In this document: positions 9,607-18,723 of the stretch, one piece after another
Layout: every line of letters begins with the position of its first letter
How positions within the stretch are numbered: position 1 is the first letter of the stretch
NCBI RefSeq assembly: GCF_005405345.1
Contig: NZ_BJDW01000008.1
Coordinates: 1 to 64,000 of the forward strand
Length of the DNA: 64,000 bases
Direction of reading: 5' to 3'
Origin: Enterococcus viikkiensis
Lineage (GTDB): Bacteria; Bacillota; Bacilli; Lactobacillales; Enterococcaceae
Notes under the pieces: generated by a model
Database searches by the model: none
What the model saw: the letters and a program-made list of their open reading frames with translations, nothing else
Told to the model about the DNA's origin: nothing
Position numbers and translations under genes: made by a program

Positions 9607-11415
9607 CTATTTTTTTTGCTGCTCTTTTAAATCCGTTAATTGGGTTTCACGAATCTGTTGATCTAATTCTTTTTGATAGTGAGCTTTTAATGAATCTTCC
9701 CAGTCTAGGAACTTCGCCATTGCTTCTACCACTGCATCTTTGATTTCCATCAAACGATGGCTGATAAACAACATGTAATTCGTCCGACGCAATAAGTAAT
9801 CCACTGGCGTCAAGGTCATTTCATCTTCCATTGCATAGCGCAGTGACATAGATTCTGCTAATGACAAGCCCTCAAAGCTGCCTTGATCTTTCAAATCAAA
9901 AACTTTTTCCGCATTTGAGCCATAAAGTTCTGCAATAAAGTTTGCATCGGCTTGATTTAATCCGATCTCCTGTCCCTTTTTCGCAATTTTTTCCAATTCG
10001 CTTTCGACATTGGCTGGATCGAGCTTACCACCAGAGACGGCGTAATGTTTAGAATCTACCAGCTCTACATCACGGTCTAGCAGAGAAGCAATTTTTTTCA
10101 TAGCTTCCGCCGACATCAAACGATAATCCGTCAGCTTACCACCGGATAAAATCAACAAACCATCTTCGGCCACGGTTAGATCACTACCACGAGAGACGGC
10201 AGAAGGATTGTCCTTTGGTTCTTCTTTAGCTGCCTGAGTAATGGTCTTTTCTACGGCTGGGCGTGATTGCTTGCCATTCTTATAATCATTTGCCGCCCGA
10301 ATAATTTTCTCAAAGTTTTCATCGCTAATTTTTTCTTTTTTCGTTCCATTATAATCACCGGAAGCATCACTAATTAATGGACGCAAGCCTGCCCAAGAAG
10401 CTTCAATATCGTCAATCGTCAAGTCCACCTCAGGATACCGATGATTGACCACTTTCAATAAGTAGTCGACATCTGCTTGTTCTACTTTCGGATGATCAAA
10501 ATCACCTTGATAATCAGTGTCGGTCGTTCCAAAGTACGTTTTACTTTCCCGTGGAATCACAAAAATCATCCGGCCATCTTGTTCACCAGTATCAAAATAA
10601 GTCGGTTGCGGAACTTTTAGTTTTTCACCATTTACTACTAAATGTACGCCTTTAGTCGGGCGCATATGCGGTTTATGGTCGATTTTTTTGTCTAATTTTT
10701 TGACGATATCCGACCACGGTCCCGCTGTATTAATGACTAATTGACTATCGATTGAAAAACTTTCTTCAGACAAAAGATCCTTTGCTCTGACGCCGGAAAC
10801 GTTTCCTTGATCATCATGTAAAATCTCTTCTACTTTGATGCGGCTGACCGCCATTGCGCCATCCTCTACTGCTTGTTTGATATTTTCAATCACTAACCGC
10901 GCATCATTGTTGCGATAATCCAAATAAACTCCGCCGCCTAGTAATCCTTGTGCTGCTAATTGTGGCTCCCGCTCCAAGATTTCTTCCTTACTTAACATGT
11001 AATTCGCATACTTTCCAGTCACATTAGCTAAATGATCGTAAAGATCCATCGCCACTTTGACTGAGAACATATTAAATGTCGAACCAGGCTCATCATAAAT
11101 CGGTAAGATCATCGGGTCTGCTTTGGGAATATGTGGGGCAATACCTTGAATAATTGCTCGTTCACTGACAGTATCTGACACCACTTCTACATCGAAAGTT
11201 TTCAGATAACGAATGCCGCCGTGAACCAATTTGGTTGAACGTGAGGACGTTCCTTCAGCAAAATCTTGTATTTCCAATAACGCAACGGAAAGCCCTGAAG
11301 CTGCCGCCTGTAACGCTACACCAGCCCCTGTGATTCCGCCACCGATGATTACTAAATCAAATGAATTATTGCTTAACTTTTCAATCATTTTGGATCGTTC
11401 TTTAAAAGAAAACAC
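9607..11415 (-). CDS. glpO: Alpha-glycerophosphate oxidase GlpO
   Basis: This FAD enzyme oxidises glycerol 3-phosphate to DHAP and, in lactic acid bacteria, passes electrons to O2 to make H2O2. The 602-residue protein has the dinucleotide motif LVIIGGGITGAGVALQAA near residues 21-38 and GTSSRSTKLVHGGIRYL, a hallmark of GlpD/GlpO. An insert near residues 355-410 (rich in KKEK, KNGKQSRPA and EEPKDNPSA) is the soluble loop that marks GlpO rather than membrane GlpD. The start is GTG at 11415 with GAGGTG about 8 bases before it. First gene of the glycerol operon; a promoter with a cre site lies about 130 bases upstream. Confidence 0.93.
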   Translation of the reverse strand: MFSFKERSKMIEKLSNNSFDLVIIGGGITGAGVALQAAASGLSVALLEIQDFAEGTSSRSTKLVHGGIRYLKTFDVEVVSDTVSERAIIQGIAPHIPKADPMILPIYDEPGSTFNMFSVKVAMDLYDHLANVTGKYANYMLSKEEILEREPQLAAQGLLGGGVYLDYRNNDARLVIENIKQAVEDGAMAVSRIKVEEILHDDQGNVSGVRAKDLLSEESFSIDSQLVINTAGPWSDIVKKLDKKIDHKPHMRPTKGVHLVVNGEKLKVPQPTYFDTGEQDGRMIFVIPRESKTYFGTTDTDYQGDFDHPKVEQADVDYLLKVVNHRYPEVDLTIDDIEASWAGLRPLISDASGDYNGTKKEKISDENFEKIIRAANDYKNGKQSRPAVEKTITQAAKEEPKDNPSAVSRGSDLTVAEDGLLILSGGKLTDYRLMSAEAMKKIASLLDRDVELVDSKHYAVSGGKLDPANVESELEKIAKKGQEIGLNQADANFIAELYGSNAEKVFDLKDQGSFEGLSLAESMSLRYAMEDEMTLTPVDYLLRRTNYMLFISHRLMEIKDAVVEAMAKFLDWEDSLKAHYQKELDQQIRETQLTDLKEQQKK

Positions 11416-11545
11416 TTTTACGCACCTCGCTTTTTTACTTTAAAGGGTTCCTAAAACATTTAAATAAAAATTTTAAACGAACGCTTCTAATTAAAACTTC
11501 CTCCTTCTTTCTAAACTTGTGATTATTTTTAAAGAGTACAGAACA

Positions 11546-11573
11546 AGTGTATCACAACAAAAAACGCTTTCAA
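11546..11573 (-). promoter_or_regulatory. glpO operon promoter with embedded cre site
   Basis: On the minus strand TTGAAA (11568-11573) and TACACT (11546-11551) are 16 bases apart. The cre-like sequence TGAAAGCGTTTTTT (11559-11572) starts within the -35 box and fills the spacer. CcpA bound there would block RNA polymerase when glucose is present. This matches carbon catabolite repression of glycerol use; the CcpA link is inferred from the consensus. Confidence 0.7.
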
Positions 11574-11821
11574 ACGATTTGGATTTAAAATATAAATTAC
11601 TTATTTTGACGAAATGTTTTCGTTTTACATGTGAAAAAAATTCTTAATCGCTCCATTTTTTATTCCTTCCACATTTTTTAATACAGACTAATAATTCGCT
11701 GTTTTTGAATAATCTGTTCGCCTTTCTTCTTCAATTTAACCTATCTAAGGAAGAGTTTTAATAAAGACATCACATTTGACTACACAGCTTATTCCTTAAA
11801 GCTCTCATAAAATATTACAGA

Positions 11822-11843
11822 GTCAACGCATACAATCGTTGAC
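11822..11843. repeat. Small inverted repeat next to the ATPase terminator
   Basis: A perfect 7-bp inverted repeat GTCAACG/CGTTGAC with an 8-base loop lies just beyond the terminator hairpin of the metal ATPase. It may be an operator, a secondary hairpin or chance. The rest of 11600-11820 shows no gene. Confidence 0.3.
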
Positions 11844-11848
11844 AGTAA

Positions 11849-11877
11849 AAGGACAACATTTTTAAATTGTTGTCCTT
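11849..11877 (-). terminator. Terminator of the P1B ATPase gene
   Basis: A perfect 10-bp stem AAGGACAACA/TGTTGTCCTT with a 9-base loop sits about 20 bases after the ATPase stop. On the minus strand the stem runs into TTTT, a modest T-tract. Confidence 0.6.
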
Positions 11878-11895
11878 AGCTTAATCTTTTTTAAA

Positions 11896-13692
11896 TTAAC
11901 GATCCTTTCTCGCCCGTAACGCCGATAAAATTGAGACGGTATCAATGACTTCTTGCAGTGCGGCACCAAGTAACGCAGGAATCACTCCTGTACTGGCAAT
12001 CAACATTAGAACGACACAAATCACGATACCTATCAAAACAGATTGCTGCGCAATTCGCATGGTGTCTTGTGATAAACGAACAGCCGTAGAAACTCGGCTT
12101 AGATCATCCTTTAAAATCACGGCATCGGCACTTTCACTGGCCGCCGATGACCCGTGGGCTCCCATTGCAATGCCAATATCTGCCACAGCCAACGCTGGCG
12201 CATCATTGACTCCGTCACCCACCATGATTACCGGACGATCGACTTCTTTCAGTTCATTCAAGACTTGAATTTTTTCTTCCGGCAAACATTCTCCATGGAC
12301 TTCTGAGATACCCACCTCTTTGGCAATTGTATTTGCAATAGAGGCATGATCACCGGTCAGCATGATTGTTTTTTGAATTCCCAGCGTGTTCAGTTCTTTA
12401 ATCGTCGCAGCTGACTCTTTCCGCACAATGTCAACGAAAGTAATCGAACCAATGTAGTGATGATCAATAGCAACATACACAGCGGTCTGTTTAGTCCCTA
12501 ACTCATTGGCTGCTCCGGCAAAAGTTGCTTTACCGACACGAACATTTTTCCCATTGACCTGCGCTTCAATTCCTTGGCCAGTAACTTCTTCCAAGTTCGT
12601 CACCGGATACAACGAAAATTCTTGTTTTTTTGCATAGCTAACTAACGACCGAGCCAAAATATGACTTGATTCTTGTTCGCCACTAGCCGCATACTTAATT
12701 AGTTCTTCTTCAGAATAATGAGAAGCTATGACTTGAATTTTTTCAACGGAAAGCTTACCTTCAGTCAATGTCCCCGTCTTATCAAAGGCGATACTTTTCG
12801 CTCGTGCCAGCTTCTCAATTGTCGTGCCCGTTTTTACCACGATCCCATTCCGACTTGAACGACTCATTCCTGCAACCAATGCGACCGGAGCAGCTAAAAT
12901 CAAAGGACAAGGAGACGCTACGACTAATACTTCAGCGAATCGAACGGGATCCTTTGAAACAAACCAAGCGACTCCGCCAATCACATACGCAATCGCTGTA
13001 AATGGGACTGCGTAACGATCAGCCAGCCGAACAAAATGGGCTGGTTTCGCTTCTGATTCTTTGACTAATTTCACCAATGTCTGATACTGACTGTCCTTTG
13101 CGGCTTTGATTACTTTTAGTCGCAATGCGCCATCACCATTGACAGAGCCCGACATAATCTCGTCATTACGCTTCTTTTCGATTGGTCGCGATTCTCCTGT
13201 CAGTGAGGATTCATCCACCAAAGATTCCCCAGCAATCACCCGACCATCCACCGGAACTAATTCTCCGGGTTTTACTAAAATGAGATCACCCACCTGAACC
13301 GCATCTACTTCAAGATCCTTAATCGTCTCCTGATCAATGCGGTGCGCGATTTGCGGTGAATGATCCAAAAGAGATCGTAATTCACGACTGGCTTGATGAC
13401 TGGCATAATCTTCCAGACTATCTCCACCGGTTAACATGATCAAAACCATCAAGCTCGCCCAATACTCTCCCACTAACAAGGTCGCGACAATCGCTGTGAT
13501 AGCTAATATATCTACTCCATATTTTCCAGAACGTAAGGTTTTTACCATTCCCACCAGCATGGTGATCGTCATGATTCCACCCACGATTGCGACTAGCCAA
13601 TAAGCCAGACGATTTTGATGGAAGCCAAATTCCAAAATCAACGCCACCAACCCGATTATCATAGTTAACAAAAATTTTTTTACATTACTCAT
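11896..13692 (-). CDS. P1B-type heavy metal exporting ATPase (SPC type)
   Basis: This 598-residue membrane ATPase has no N-terminal metal-binding domain. The hydrophobic N-terminus holds about four spans. The actuator domain has TGES (165-168), the transport site is SPC (260-262) within ASPCPLILAAP, and the phosphorylated Asp304 is in DKTGTLT. GDGVNDAPAL closes the ATP-binding domain. SPC in place of CPC is the mark of the P1B-4 group (CoaT, CtpD, PfeT), which export Co2+ or Fe2+, so iron or cobalt efflux is more likely than copper. I chose the ATG at 13692 because GGAGG lies 7 bases before it. It stands alone with its own terminator. Metal specificity is inference. Confidence 0.8.
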   Translation of the reverse strand: MSNVKKFLLTMIIGLVALILEFGFHQNRLAYWLVAIVGGIMTITMLVGMVKTLRSGKYGVDILAITAIVATLLVGEYWASLMVLIMLTGGDSLEDYASHQASRELRSLLDHSPQIAHRIDQETIKDLEVDAVQVGDLILVKPGELVPVDGRVIAGESLVDESSLTGESRPIEKKRNDEIMSGSVNGDGALRLKVIKAAKDSQYQTLVKLVKESEAKPAHFVRLADRYAVPFTAIAYVIGGVAWFVSKDPVRFAEVLVVASPCPLILAAPVALVAGMSRSSRNGIVVKTGTTIEKLARAKSIAFDKTGTLTEGKLSVEKIQVIASHYSEEELIKYAASGEQESSHILARSLVSYAKKQEFSLYPVTNLEEVTGQGIEAQVNGKNVRVGKATFAGAANELGTKQTAVYVAIDHHYIGSITFVDIVRKESAATIKELNTLGIQKTIMLTGDHASIANTIAKEVGISEVHGECLPEEKIQVLNELKEVDRPVIMVGDGVNDAPALAVADIGIAMGAHGSSAASESADAVILKDDLSRVSTAVRLSQDTMRIAQQSVLIGIVICVVLMLIASTGVIPALLGAALQEVIDTVSILSALRARKDR

Positions 13693-13963
13693 TTCAACGC
13701 CTCCATCTCGCTTCAAACTTAGCGTAGCACTGGAATTCTTTTAATGAAAATAAGAAGCTTCAAACGAGAAAGAGAATCATTAACGAAGCCATAATAAGCT
13801 ATTTAGCCTCTTGAATGAATTATATAGTGAACGATTCTGCTTAATGAAAACTTTCGAGTTCTAATAAAAAGACTATAGTTGTTTTTTTAGAGAAACAAGT
13901 ATAAAATCATTTAGGTAACCGGTTTCCAAATTTAATCTGACGTATCTAATTGGAGGAATCTAT

Positions 13964-14953
13964 ATGTATCAAGCAAATGAACACCGCTATGAAAAAATGA
14001 GTTATCGCAGAGTCGCCGATACTGGCTTGGTTCTCCCCGCTGTTTCTTTAGGTTTGTGGCGCGGATTTGGTGATGAACGTCCCTTAAGTAATACCCGAAA
14101 AGTTCTTTTAGATGCTTTTGATAGCGGTATCAATCATTTTGATTTAGCGAATAATTATGGTCCTAAGCCTGGTAGTGCCGAATCTTCTTTTGGAGCAGTC
14201 TTTCAATCAGATTTGAAACCTTATCGCGATGAATTGATTGTCTCTTCCAAAGCAGGCTTTGATATGTGGCAAGGCCCTTATGGTTCCATGAGTTCAAAAA
14301 AACATTTAGTCGCTAGCATGGATCAAAGTCTAAAGCGCACCGGCTTGGATTATTTCGATATTTTTTATACCCACCGTCCCGATGAACAGACCAGTTTTGA
14401 AGAAACCGCGGATACTCTTGATTTATTCGTAAAACAGGGAAAAGCGTTGTACATCGGTATCTCAAACTATTCAAAAGAACAAACAGAAAAAATGATTAGA
14501 CTCTTCAAGGAACGTCATACGCCTTTTGTTATTCACCAAGTTTCTTACAACATGCTAAACCGAGAGGCTGAAGAAGGATTATTAGATGTTTTACAGGACA
14601 ATAAATTAGGCGCGATCGCTTATGGCCCGCTGGCGGAAGGCCTTTTGACCGATCGTAGTAGTCAAGAAATTCCTGCTGATTTCCCTGCCCATCGGACAAA
14701 CAGCAGCCTGCTTGCTCCAGAAAATCTCGCTTCAACCCAACAGAAATTACGTTCGTTAAAAAAAATCGCGGATACACGTGAACAAACACTTTCGCAACTA
14801 GCCTTAGCCTGGTTATTAAAAGACCCAACCGTTGCAAGTGTCGTCATTGGTTCAACAAATATCGATCACGTTCACGACAATTTAGCGGCATTACAGCATT
14901 TAGATTTTAGTCAAAGTGAATTAACCGAAATCAAAACCATTCTGCATAGTTAA
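13964..14953 (+). CDS. Aldo/keto reductase, YghZ-like
   Basis: The 329-residue NADPH-dependent oxidoreductase has the (beta/alpha)8 fold. The catalytic set is visible: Asp and Tyr in HFDLANNYGP, Lys in VSSKAGFDMW, and His in IFYTHRPD. The opening YRRVADTGLVLPAVSLGLW and the GPYGSMSSKKHL stretch resemble E. coli YghZ (L-glyceraldehyde 3-phosphate reductase, methylglyoxal detoxification). GGAGG lies 8 bases before the ATG. A single gene followed directly by a strong bidirectional terminator. The natural substrate is uncertain. Confidence 0.85.
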   Translation: MYQANEHRYEKMSYRRVADTGLVLPAVSLGLWRGFGDERPLSNTRKVLLDAFDSGINHFDLANNYGPKPGSAESSFGAVFQSDLKPYRDELIVSSKAGFDMWQGPYGSMSSKKHLVASMDQSLKRTGLDYFDIFYTHRPDEQTSFEETADTLDLFVKQGKALYIGISNYSKEQTEKMIRLFKERHTPFVIHQVSYNMLNREAEEGLLDVLQDNKLGAIAYGPLAEGLLTDRSSQEIPADFPAHRTNSSLLAPENLASTQQKLRSLKKIADTREQTLSQLALAWLLKDPTVASVVIGSTNIDHVHDNLAALQHLDFSQSELTEIKTILHS

Positions 14954-14956
14954 ACA

Positions 14957-15001
14957 GCAAAAAGGTGTACTGATAAAAAAATTTCAGTACACCTTTTTTG
15001 C
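14957..15001. terminator. Bidirectional terminator
   Basis: A stem of about 17 bp (GCAAAAAGGTGTACTGA with its complement) has A- and T-tracts on both flanks. It serves the aldo/keto reductase on the plus strand and the LPXTG protein gene on the minus strand. Confidence 0.9.
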
Positions 15002-15008
15002 TAGTCGA

Positions 15009-16073
15009 TTATTTCGTTCGTTTCAATAATAGAATGGCTCCTAATAAGCTAATCAATCCACCCGCAATCATGAATAAGCTACTCTCACTTTCCCCGGTCT
15101 TTGGCAGGAAACTATAACTGGATTCTTTAGTTTGTGAGCGCCCATTTTTTGACGTATTTATTGAAGAAGGCGCCGGTCTTGGCTGATTTTCAGATCGTTT
15201 GGGTGTAACATCCGAAGAGCTTTTAGAATCATTTCTGAAGTGAGCATTTGAATTTTCTCCGGTATTGCTACTTGGCTCTGTACTTGGATCTGTACTTGGA
15301 TCTGTACTTGGCTCTGTACTTGGCTCTGTACTTGGCTCTGTACTTGGCTCTGTACTTGGTTCTGTACTTGGTTCTGTACTTGGATCTGTACTTGGCTCTG
15401 TACTTGGCTCTGTACTTGGATCTGTACTTGGTTCTGTACTTGGTTCTGTACTTGGTTCTGTACTTGGCTCTGTACTTGGCTCTGTACTTGGCTCTGTACT
15501 TGGTTCTGTACTTGGTTCTGTACTTGGTTCTGTACTTGGTTCTGTACTTGGTTCTGTACTTGGTTCTGTACTTGGTGATTCGCCATCGTCTCCTTGAATA
15601 ACGGTTTGGCGTTGACTGTACGGAGTCAAGTGATTTTGATCTGACGTATTTCCGTCAGAAACTTTTACTGTAAATAAACGTGAGGCCCCTGTTGGAATAG
15701 GCGCTACTAAAGTAATCGTGAATTTGAAGTGCGCCTGTTTTAAGTCTGGATCGAAATAAATAGTATTGTCGTAATCAATCTGAATTCCTTGATCGACATT
15801 CTCGAAGCTTACGACTGCTTGTTGAATAGCAGCAGTATCACCAGAAAACGAGATAGTACTTGATACCTCGACAGGTGTTCCTACAGTCAACTTCGCTACG
15901 CCTGAATTAAACTGCGAGAATTCATCGGTGAAGTGAATGTTGTTTACGTTCCCCCAGCTGGCTTCATTTGCAATGACAGAAGGGTGGTTGATCGCATTTG
16001 CCTCAATCATACGGTAAGAAATTGGCGTGACAGACAGCAGTAAAGAGGCGGCAAATAAATGTGATACTTTCAA
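15009..16073 (-). CDS. LPXTG cell-wall-anchored protein with PST(E/D) repeats
   Basis: The product is about 354 residues. It has a signal peptide at the N-terminus (hydrophobic [14 protein letters not shown]), a globular part to about residue 155 that ends in a beta-rich stretch ([20 protein letters not shown]), and 25 tandem four-residue repeats PSTE or PSTD. A Ser/Asn/Lys-rich spacer, the sortase motif LPKTG, a membrane helix and the tail LLKRTK follow. The start is probably TTG at 16073, since AAAGGAG lies 7 bases before it; an upstream in-frame ATG (16091) and TTG (16106) have no ribosome site. The repeat forms a stalk that holds the globular domain above the wall. The ligand is unknown. 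It diverges from an Mga-like regulator gene. Confidence 0.85.
   Translation of the reverse strand: MKVSHLFAASLLLSVTPISYRMIEANAINHPSVIANEASWGNVNNIHFTDEFSQFNSGVAKLTVGTPVEVSSTISFSGDTAAIQQAVVSFENVDQGIQIDYDNTIYFDPDLKQAHFKFTITLVAPIPTGASRLFTVKVSDGNTSDQNHLTPYSQRQTVIQGDDGESPSTEPSTEPSTEPSTEPSTEPSTEPSTEPSTEPSTEPSTEPSTEPSTEPSTDPSTEPSTEPSTDPSTEPSTEPSTEPSTEPSTEPSTEPSTDPSTDPSTEPSSNTGENSNAHFRNDSKSSSDVTPKRSENQPRPAPSSINTSKNGRSQTKESSYSFLPKTGESESSLFMIAGGLISLLGAILLLKRTK
15274..15573. repeat. 25 x 12-bp tandem repeat coding for PST(E/D)
   Basis: Twenty-five head-to-tail copies of a 12-bp unit (plus strand GGNTCTGTACTT) run without any indel. Eleven of the 12 positions are identical in every copy; only the third base of the Glu/Asp codon varies, giving GAG, GAA or, in four copies, GAT. 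Length changes by whole units stay in frame. Confidence 0.95.
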
Positions 16074-16250
16074 AATGATTCTCCTTTTCATCCATAATCG
16101 TTTCAAGGATAACTCAAATACCCGACACTACATTATGGTTTTCTTGTGGAAAATGACTGTGTTTTAAATAATTGGGAAGCATGTTTCCTTCTCAAAATTG
16201 CTTTCCTTCCTTATACTAAACAGTGAAATAGATTGGTTAGGAGAATTTTG

Positions 16251-17778
16251 ATGCAGACAAAGGAAGCAATCAAAACTTATTTATTAAGTCAAAAGGTTGG
16301 TAATAAGCTGGCGGTATTCCATTATTTATTGAACTATCCGGATTACCTTAATCACAGCTATTTAGTTAAAAATTGTCATATATCTGAGAATACGCTGATC
16401 CTTTATTTAAAAGAATTAAATCAAGATCTACAGCAAAAAGTTGCTCCTACGATAAGAGTTACTAGCCGGCATCAATTTGCCGCCCTTGATTTGGCTGGAA
16501 TGGACAGTGCTGAATGCTATTACAAACTTTTAGGGGCTTATTGTAAAGAAGCAACGAATTATCGAATCGTGACTTCACTACTTAATCGCAAAGTGAATTC
16601 AATTATCGCACTCAGCCACGAAACCAATTACAGTGTTCCGTATCTTTATTCACGTATGAAGGAAATTGATCAATTTTTAGCACTCTTCGGGCTGGCGATT
16701 TCTTTTACTAAATCTGGGGAACGAAAGATTGTTGGAACAGAAATTCAGATTCAGTATTGTTTAATCGATGTTTACTGGCGGATTTTTGCAAATACCGAAC
16801 TGCCGTTTAGAGAAAAGGACACATTGAATACTTTTCAGTTCGTTGACCACTACCTTGATTTTCATTTAGCCGATCGCTTAACCAGTGGCCAGTTAGGTAA
16901 AGTCGCCTTGGTGTTGATGCTATGTACGGATAATTTTCCTTTCACGTCCTTTGAGGCCGTAAAAAAAGATATCGCAAAATACCCAAGCAATCGTATTTTT
17001 CTTCAGCCAAAGCTTGATTTCTTAAAACCTGATTTAGACCTTTGCGACGAACAACGCATTATTTTAAATATTCTTCTGCGTTTAACTACCGCAAAAGTTG
17101 GGACTGATGAAGAAAATTATCAACATTACATCCTCTTTCAGGAGAATCACTCGCCCTTCTTTGATACCGCAAAAGCGCTAGTCGCTGCTTTAATCAAGGA
17201 ATTCGATTTAGCGATTCCAGAAAACAAACAAGTCTTAGCAATTTTGAATATTTGCAGAAATCGTTTATTCAATACCTACCTACCTCCAGCCGACTCAACC
17301 AAATCTAGTTTTACCTAGTGTATCGATGCAACAAGATAATCCCGCCTTTTCCGTGTTTATGAAGCGGCTACGAAAATTCTATCAAGTATTTAACCAAGAA
17401 AACCCTCAATACTCAACCGATTTAGAAAAGGAAAATGTCGATTGGATCCTGGAAGACTTATTCCATCTTTATGACTGTTATCGTCAAGTTGAGCCCTTAC
17501 GGATCGGTGTTAACTGTACTAGTAACTACTATGTCAGTGATGATATTATTGGAAAGATCAAACAAGTATTTACAGATAATCTACAGCTGCAGACAAGTCA
17601 GATGGCGAAGTGTGACATCGTCATCAGTGATTGTCCTTTGCCTGATCTTGCTCCTGAGATCAAAAAAATCTACTTCATCGATGGTCTAGCAAATCGTGAT
17701 AGTTTGCCCCTGTTGATGGAAAGACTTGCTCACGAAATCTTCACTTTGAAAAATCAGCTTTCTACTGAAGCAACATAA
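16251..17778 (+). pseudogene. Mga-family transcription regulator split by a frameshift
   Basis: The two frames 16251-17318 and the one resuming near 17285 to 17778 make one regulator. The N-terminal part has the Mga helix-turn-helix (NYPDYLNHSYLVKNCHISENTLILYLKEL region) and PRD-like helices. The C-terminal part is an EIIB-like domain (PLRIGVNCTSNYYVSDD to CDIVISDCPLPDL). At 17273-17284 the sequence TACC occurs three times; taking one copy away joins the frames (NTYLQPTQPNLVLPS) and gives a 507-residue protein, normal for Mga/AtxA-like regulators. AGGAG lies 7 bases before the ATG at 16251. Such regulators activate surface-protein genes, and the divergent LPXTG gene is the obvious target. The N-terminal 356 residues may still be made and bind DNA. 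Confidence 0.8.
17273..17284 (+). repeat. (TACC)3 tetranucleotide tract at the frameshift
   Basis: Three perfect TACC units sit exactly where the Mga-like reading frame breaks. Two units restore the full frame. The tract is a natural site for slipped-strand change, though three units is short for a fast phase switch. Confidence 0.85.
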
Positions 17779-17815
17779 AAAACCGTTTGAAGCACTAGGG
17801 CTTAAACGGTTTTTC
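17777..17815. terminator. Bidirectional terminator
   Basis: A stem of about 15 bp (AAAAACCGTTT and AAGC against GCTT and AAACGGTTTTT) follows the stop of the Mga-like gene, with a T-run on the plus side. It may also serve the GT8 pair on the minus strand. Confidence 0.85.
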
Positions 17816-17832
17816 TTGCATCCTCAACGATT

Positions 17833-18723
17833 TCATCCTGATTTTCTTTGAAAAAGATAATTGGTCTTTTTCTTTTTACAAACGAAGCTTTCAGGAAATT
17901 CAGTCAATTCTGCGTACTTCTCATAATATTTCTTCGTTGGGGAAGTGAATTCTTTACTCCAGGGCTTGATATGGCCAGAGTAGTGAATAATTTTCGGTTG
18001 TTTTCGGGTTTCAACATAGGTCCGTTCCCCTTCTGGACGAGGATTTTTGACTTCCTTTTGCATAATATAGCTTTGAGCATTCCATTTTGGATGAATCGGT
18101 AGCCATTGATCATGTAAAATCGCGTTTAACGCATCCTGATCATGGAAACGTAATTTTTCAGGGTTGTCTTGAATGAATTTCAAGACACGGTTCGTCACGT
18201 CTTGCTCCAGCCATTTGTTCACATCAATTAGCATAAAACCAGAATTGAAGTAACGATAGGATTCGGTTTTAATTTTCATTTTTTCCAAACGGTGATGGAA
18301 TCCGGCATCTTCTACCGCAGCTAAAATATTTCCCTTTAAATCCAGTTGCCATAATTTAGAAACATCCGTCAAGGCAATCATGTCACAATCTAAATACAAC
18401 AAACGCTCGACACCTTTACCGCGAAATAACTGCGGAATCGCAATCCGAAAATAAGCTGTTTGTGGGATTCGATCACTCTCGACAACATTTTCAAAATATT
18501 TTTTATCGATCGTCAAGAAATGCACTGAGGAATCAAAATCCTGTAGCGTCTCTCGCATCAATTTTTTATTAACCATACTAATTTCATCATCGATCACATA
18601 AAAATCGTACTGGCCTGTATGCGTTGCTCCATTTTCTAAAATCGATACAAACAGGGCTGACACGTGAGGGGCGAATCCATCATTACAGCTAGAGACGATG
18701 GTCATTTTATCTTGTTTACTCAT
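17833..18723 (-). CDS. Glycosyltransferase family 8 (second of tandem pair)
   Basis: The 296-residue cytoplasmic protein has the GT-A fold of family 8: MTIVSSCNDGFAPHVSALFVSI at the start, the metal-binding DxD in LLYLDCDMIAL, FNSGFMLIDV, and the late HYSGHIKPW that holds the second metal ligand. Family 8 enzymes use UDP-glucose or UDP-galactose and keep the anomeric form. The ATG at 18723 overlaps the TGA of the upstream GT8 gene (ATGA), so translation is coupled. The acceptor is unknown; wall glycan, lipoteichoic acid or the nearby Ser/Thr-rich surface protein are options. About 35-40 percent of residues look shared with its partner by eye. Confidence 0.85.
   Translation of the reverse strand: MSKQDKMTIVSSCNDGFAPHVSALFVSILENGATHTGQYDFYVIDDEISMVNKKLMRETLQDFDSSVHFLTIDKKYFENVVESDRIPQTAYFRIAIPQLFRGKGVERLLYLDCDMIALTDVSKLWQLDLKGNILAAVEDAGFHHRLEKMKIKTESYRYFNSGFMLIDVNKWLEQDVTNRVLKFIQDNPEKLRFHDQDALNAILHDQWLPIHPKWNAQSYIMQKEVKNPRPEGERTYVETRKQPKIIHYSGHIKPWSKEFTSPTKKYYEKYAELTEFPESFVCKKKKTNYLFQRKSG

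Noticed and set aside
15274-15573. Tandem repeat considered as a CRISPR array
   Set aside because: The units are 12 bp, directly adjacent and without spacers; they lie inside a coding region.
15248-15601. Long open frames on the plus strand and a second minus-strand frame across the repeat (YLVL-, LGSV- and QVQN-type repeats)
   Set aside because: A 12-bp repeat without a stop in any frame keeps all frames open. Only the minus frame with signal peptide and LPKTG makes a real protein.
16233-17318. First half of the Mga-like gene as a complete 361-residue protein
   Set aside because: The second half continues the family in another frame and removal of one TACC unit joins them; the 3' end of the first frame has unrelated residues.
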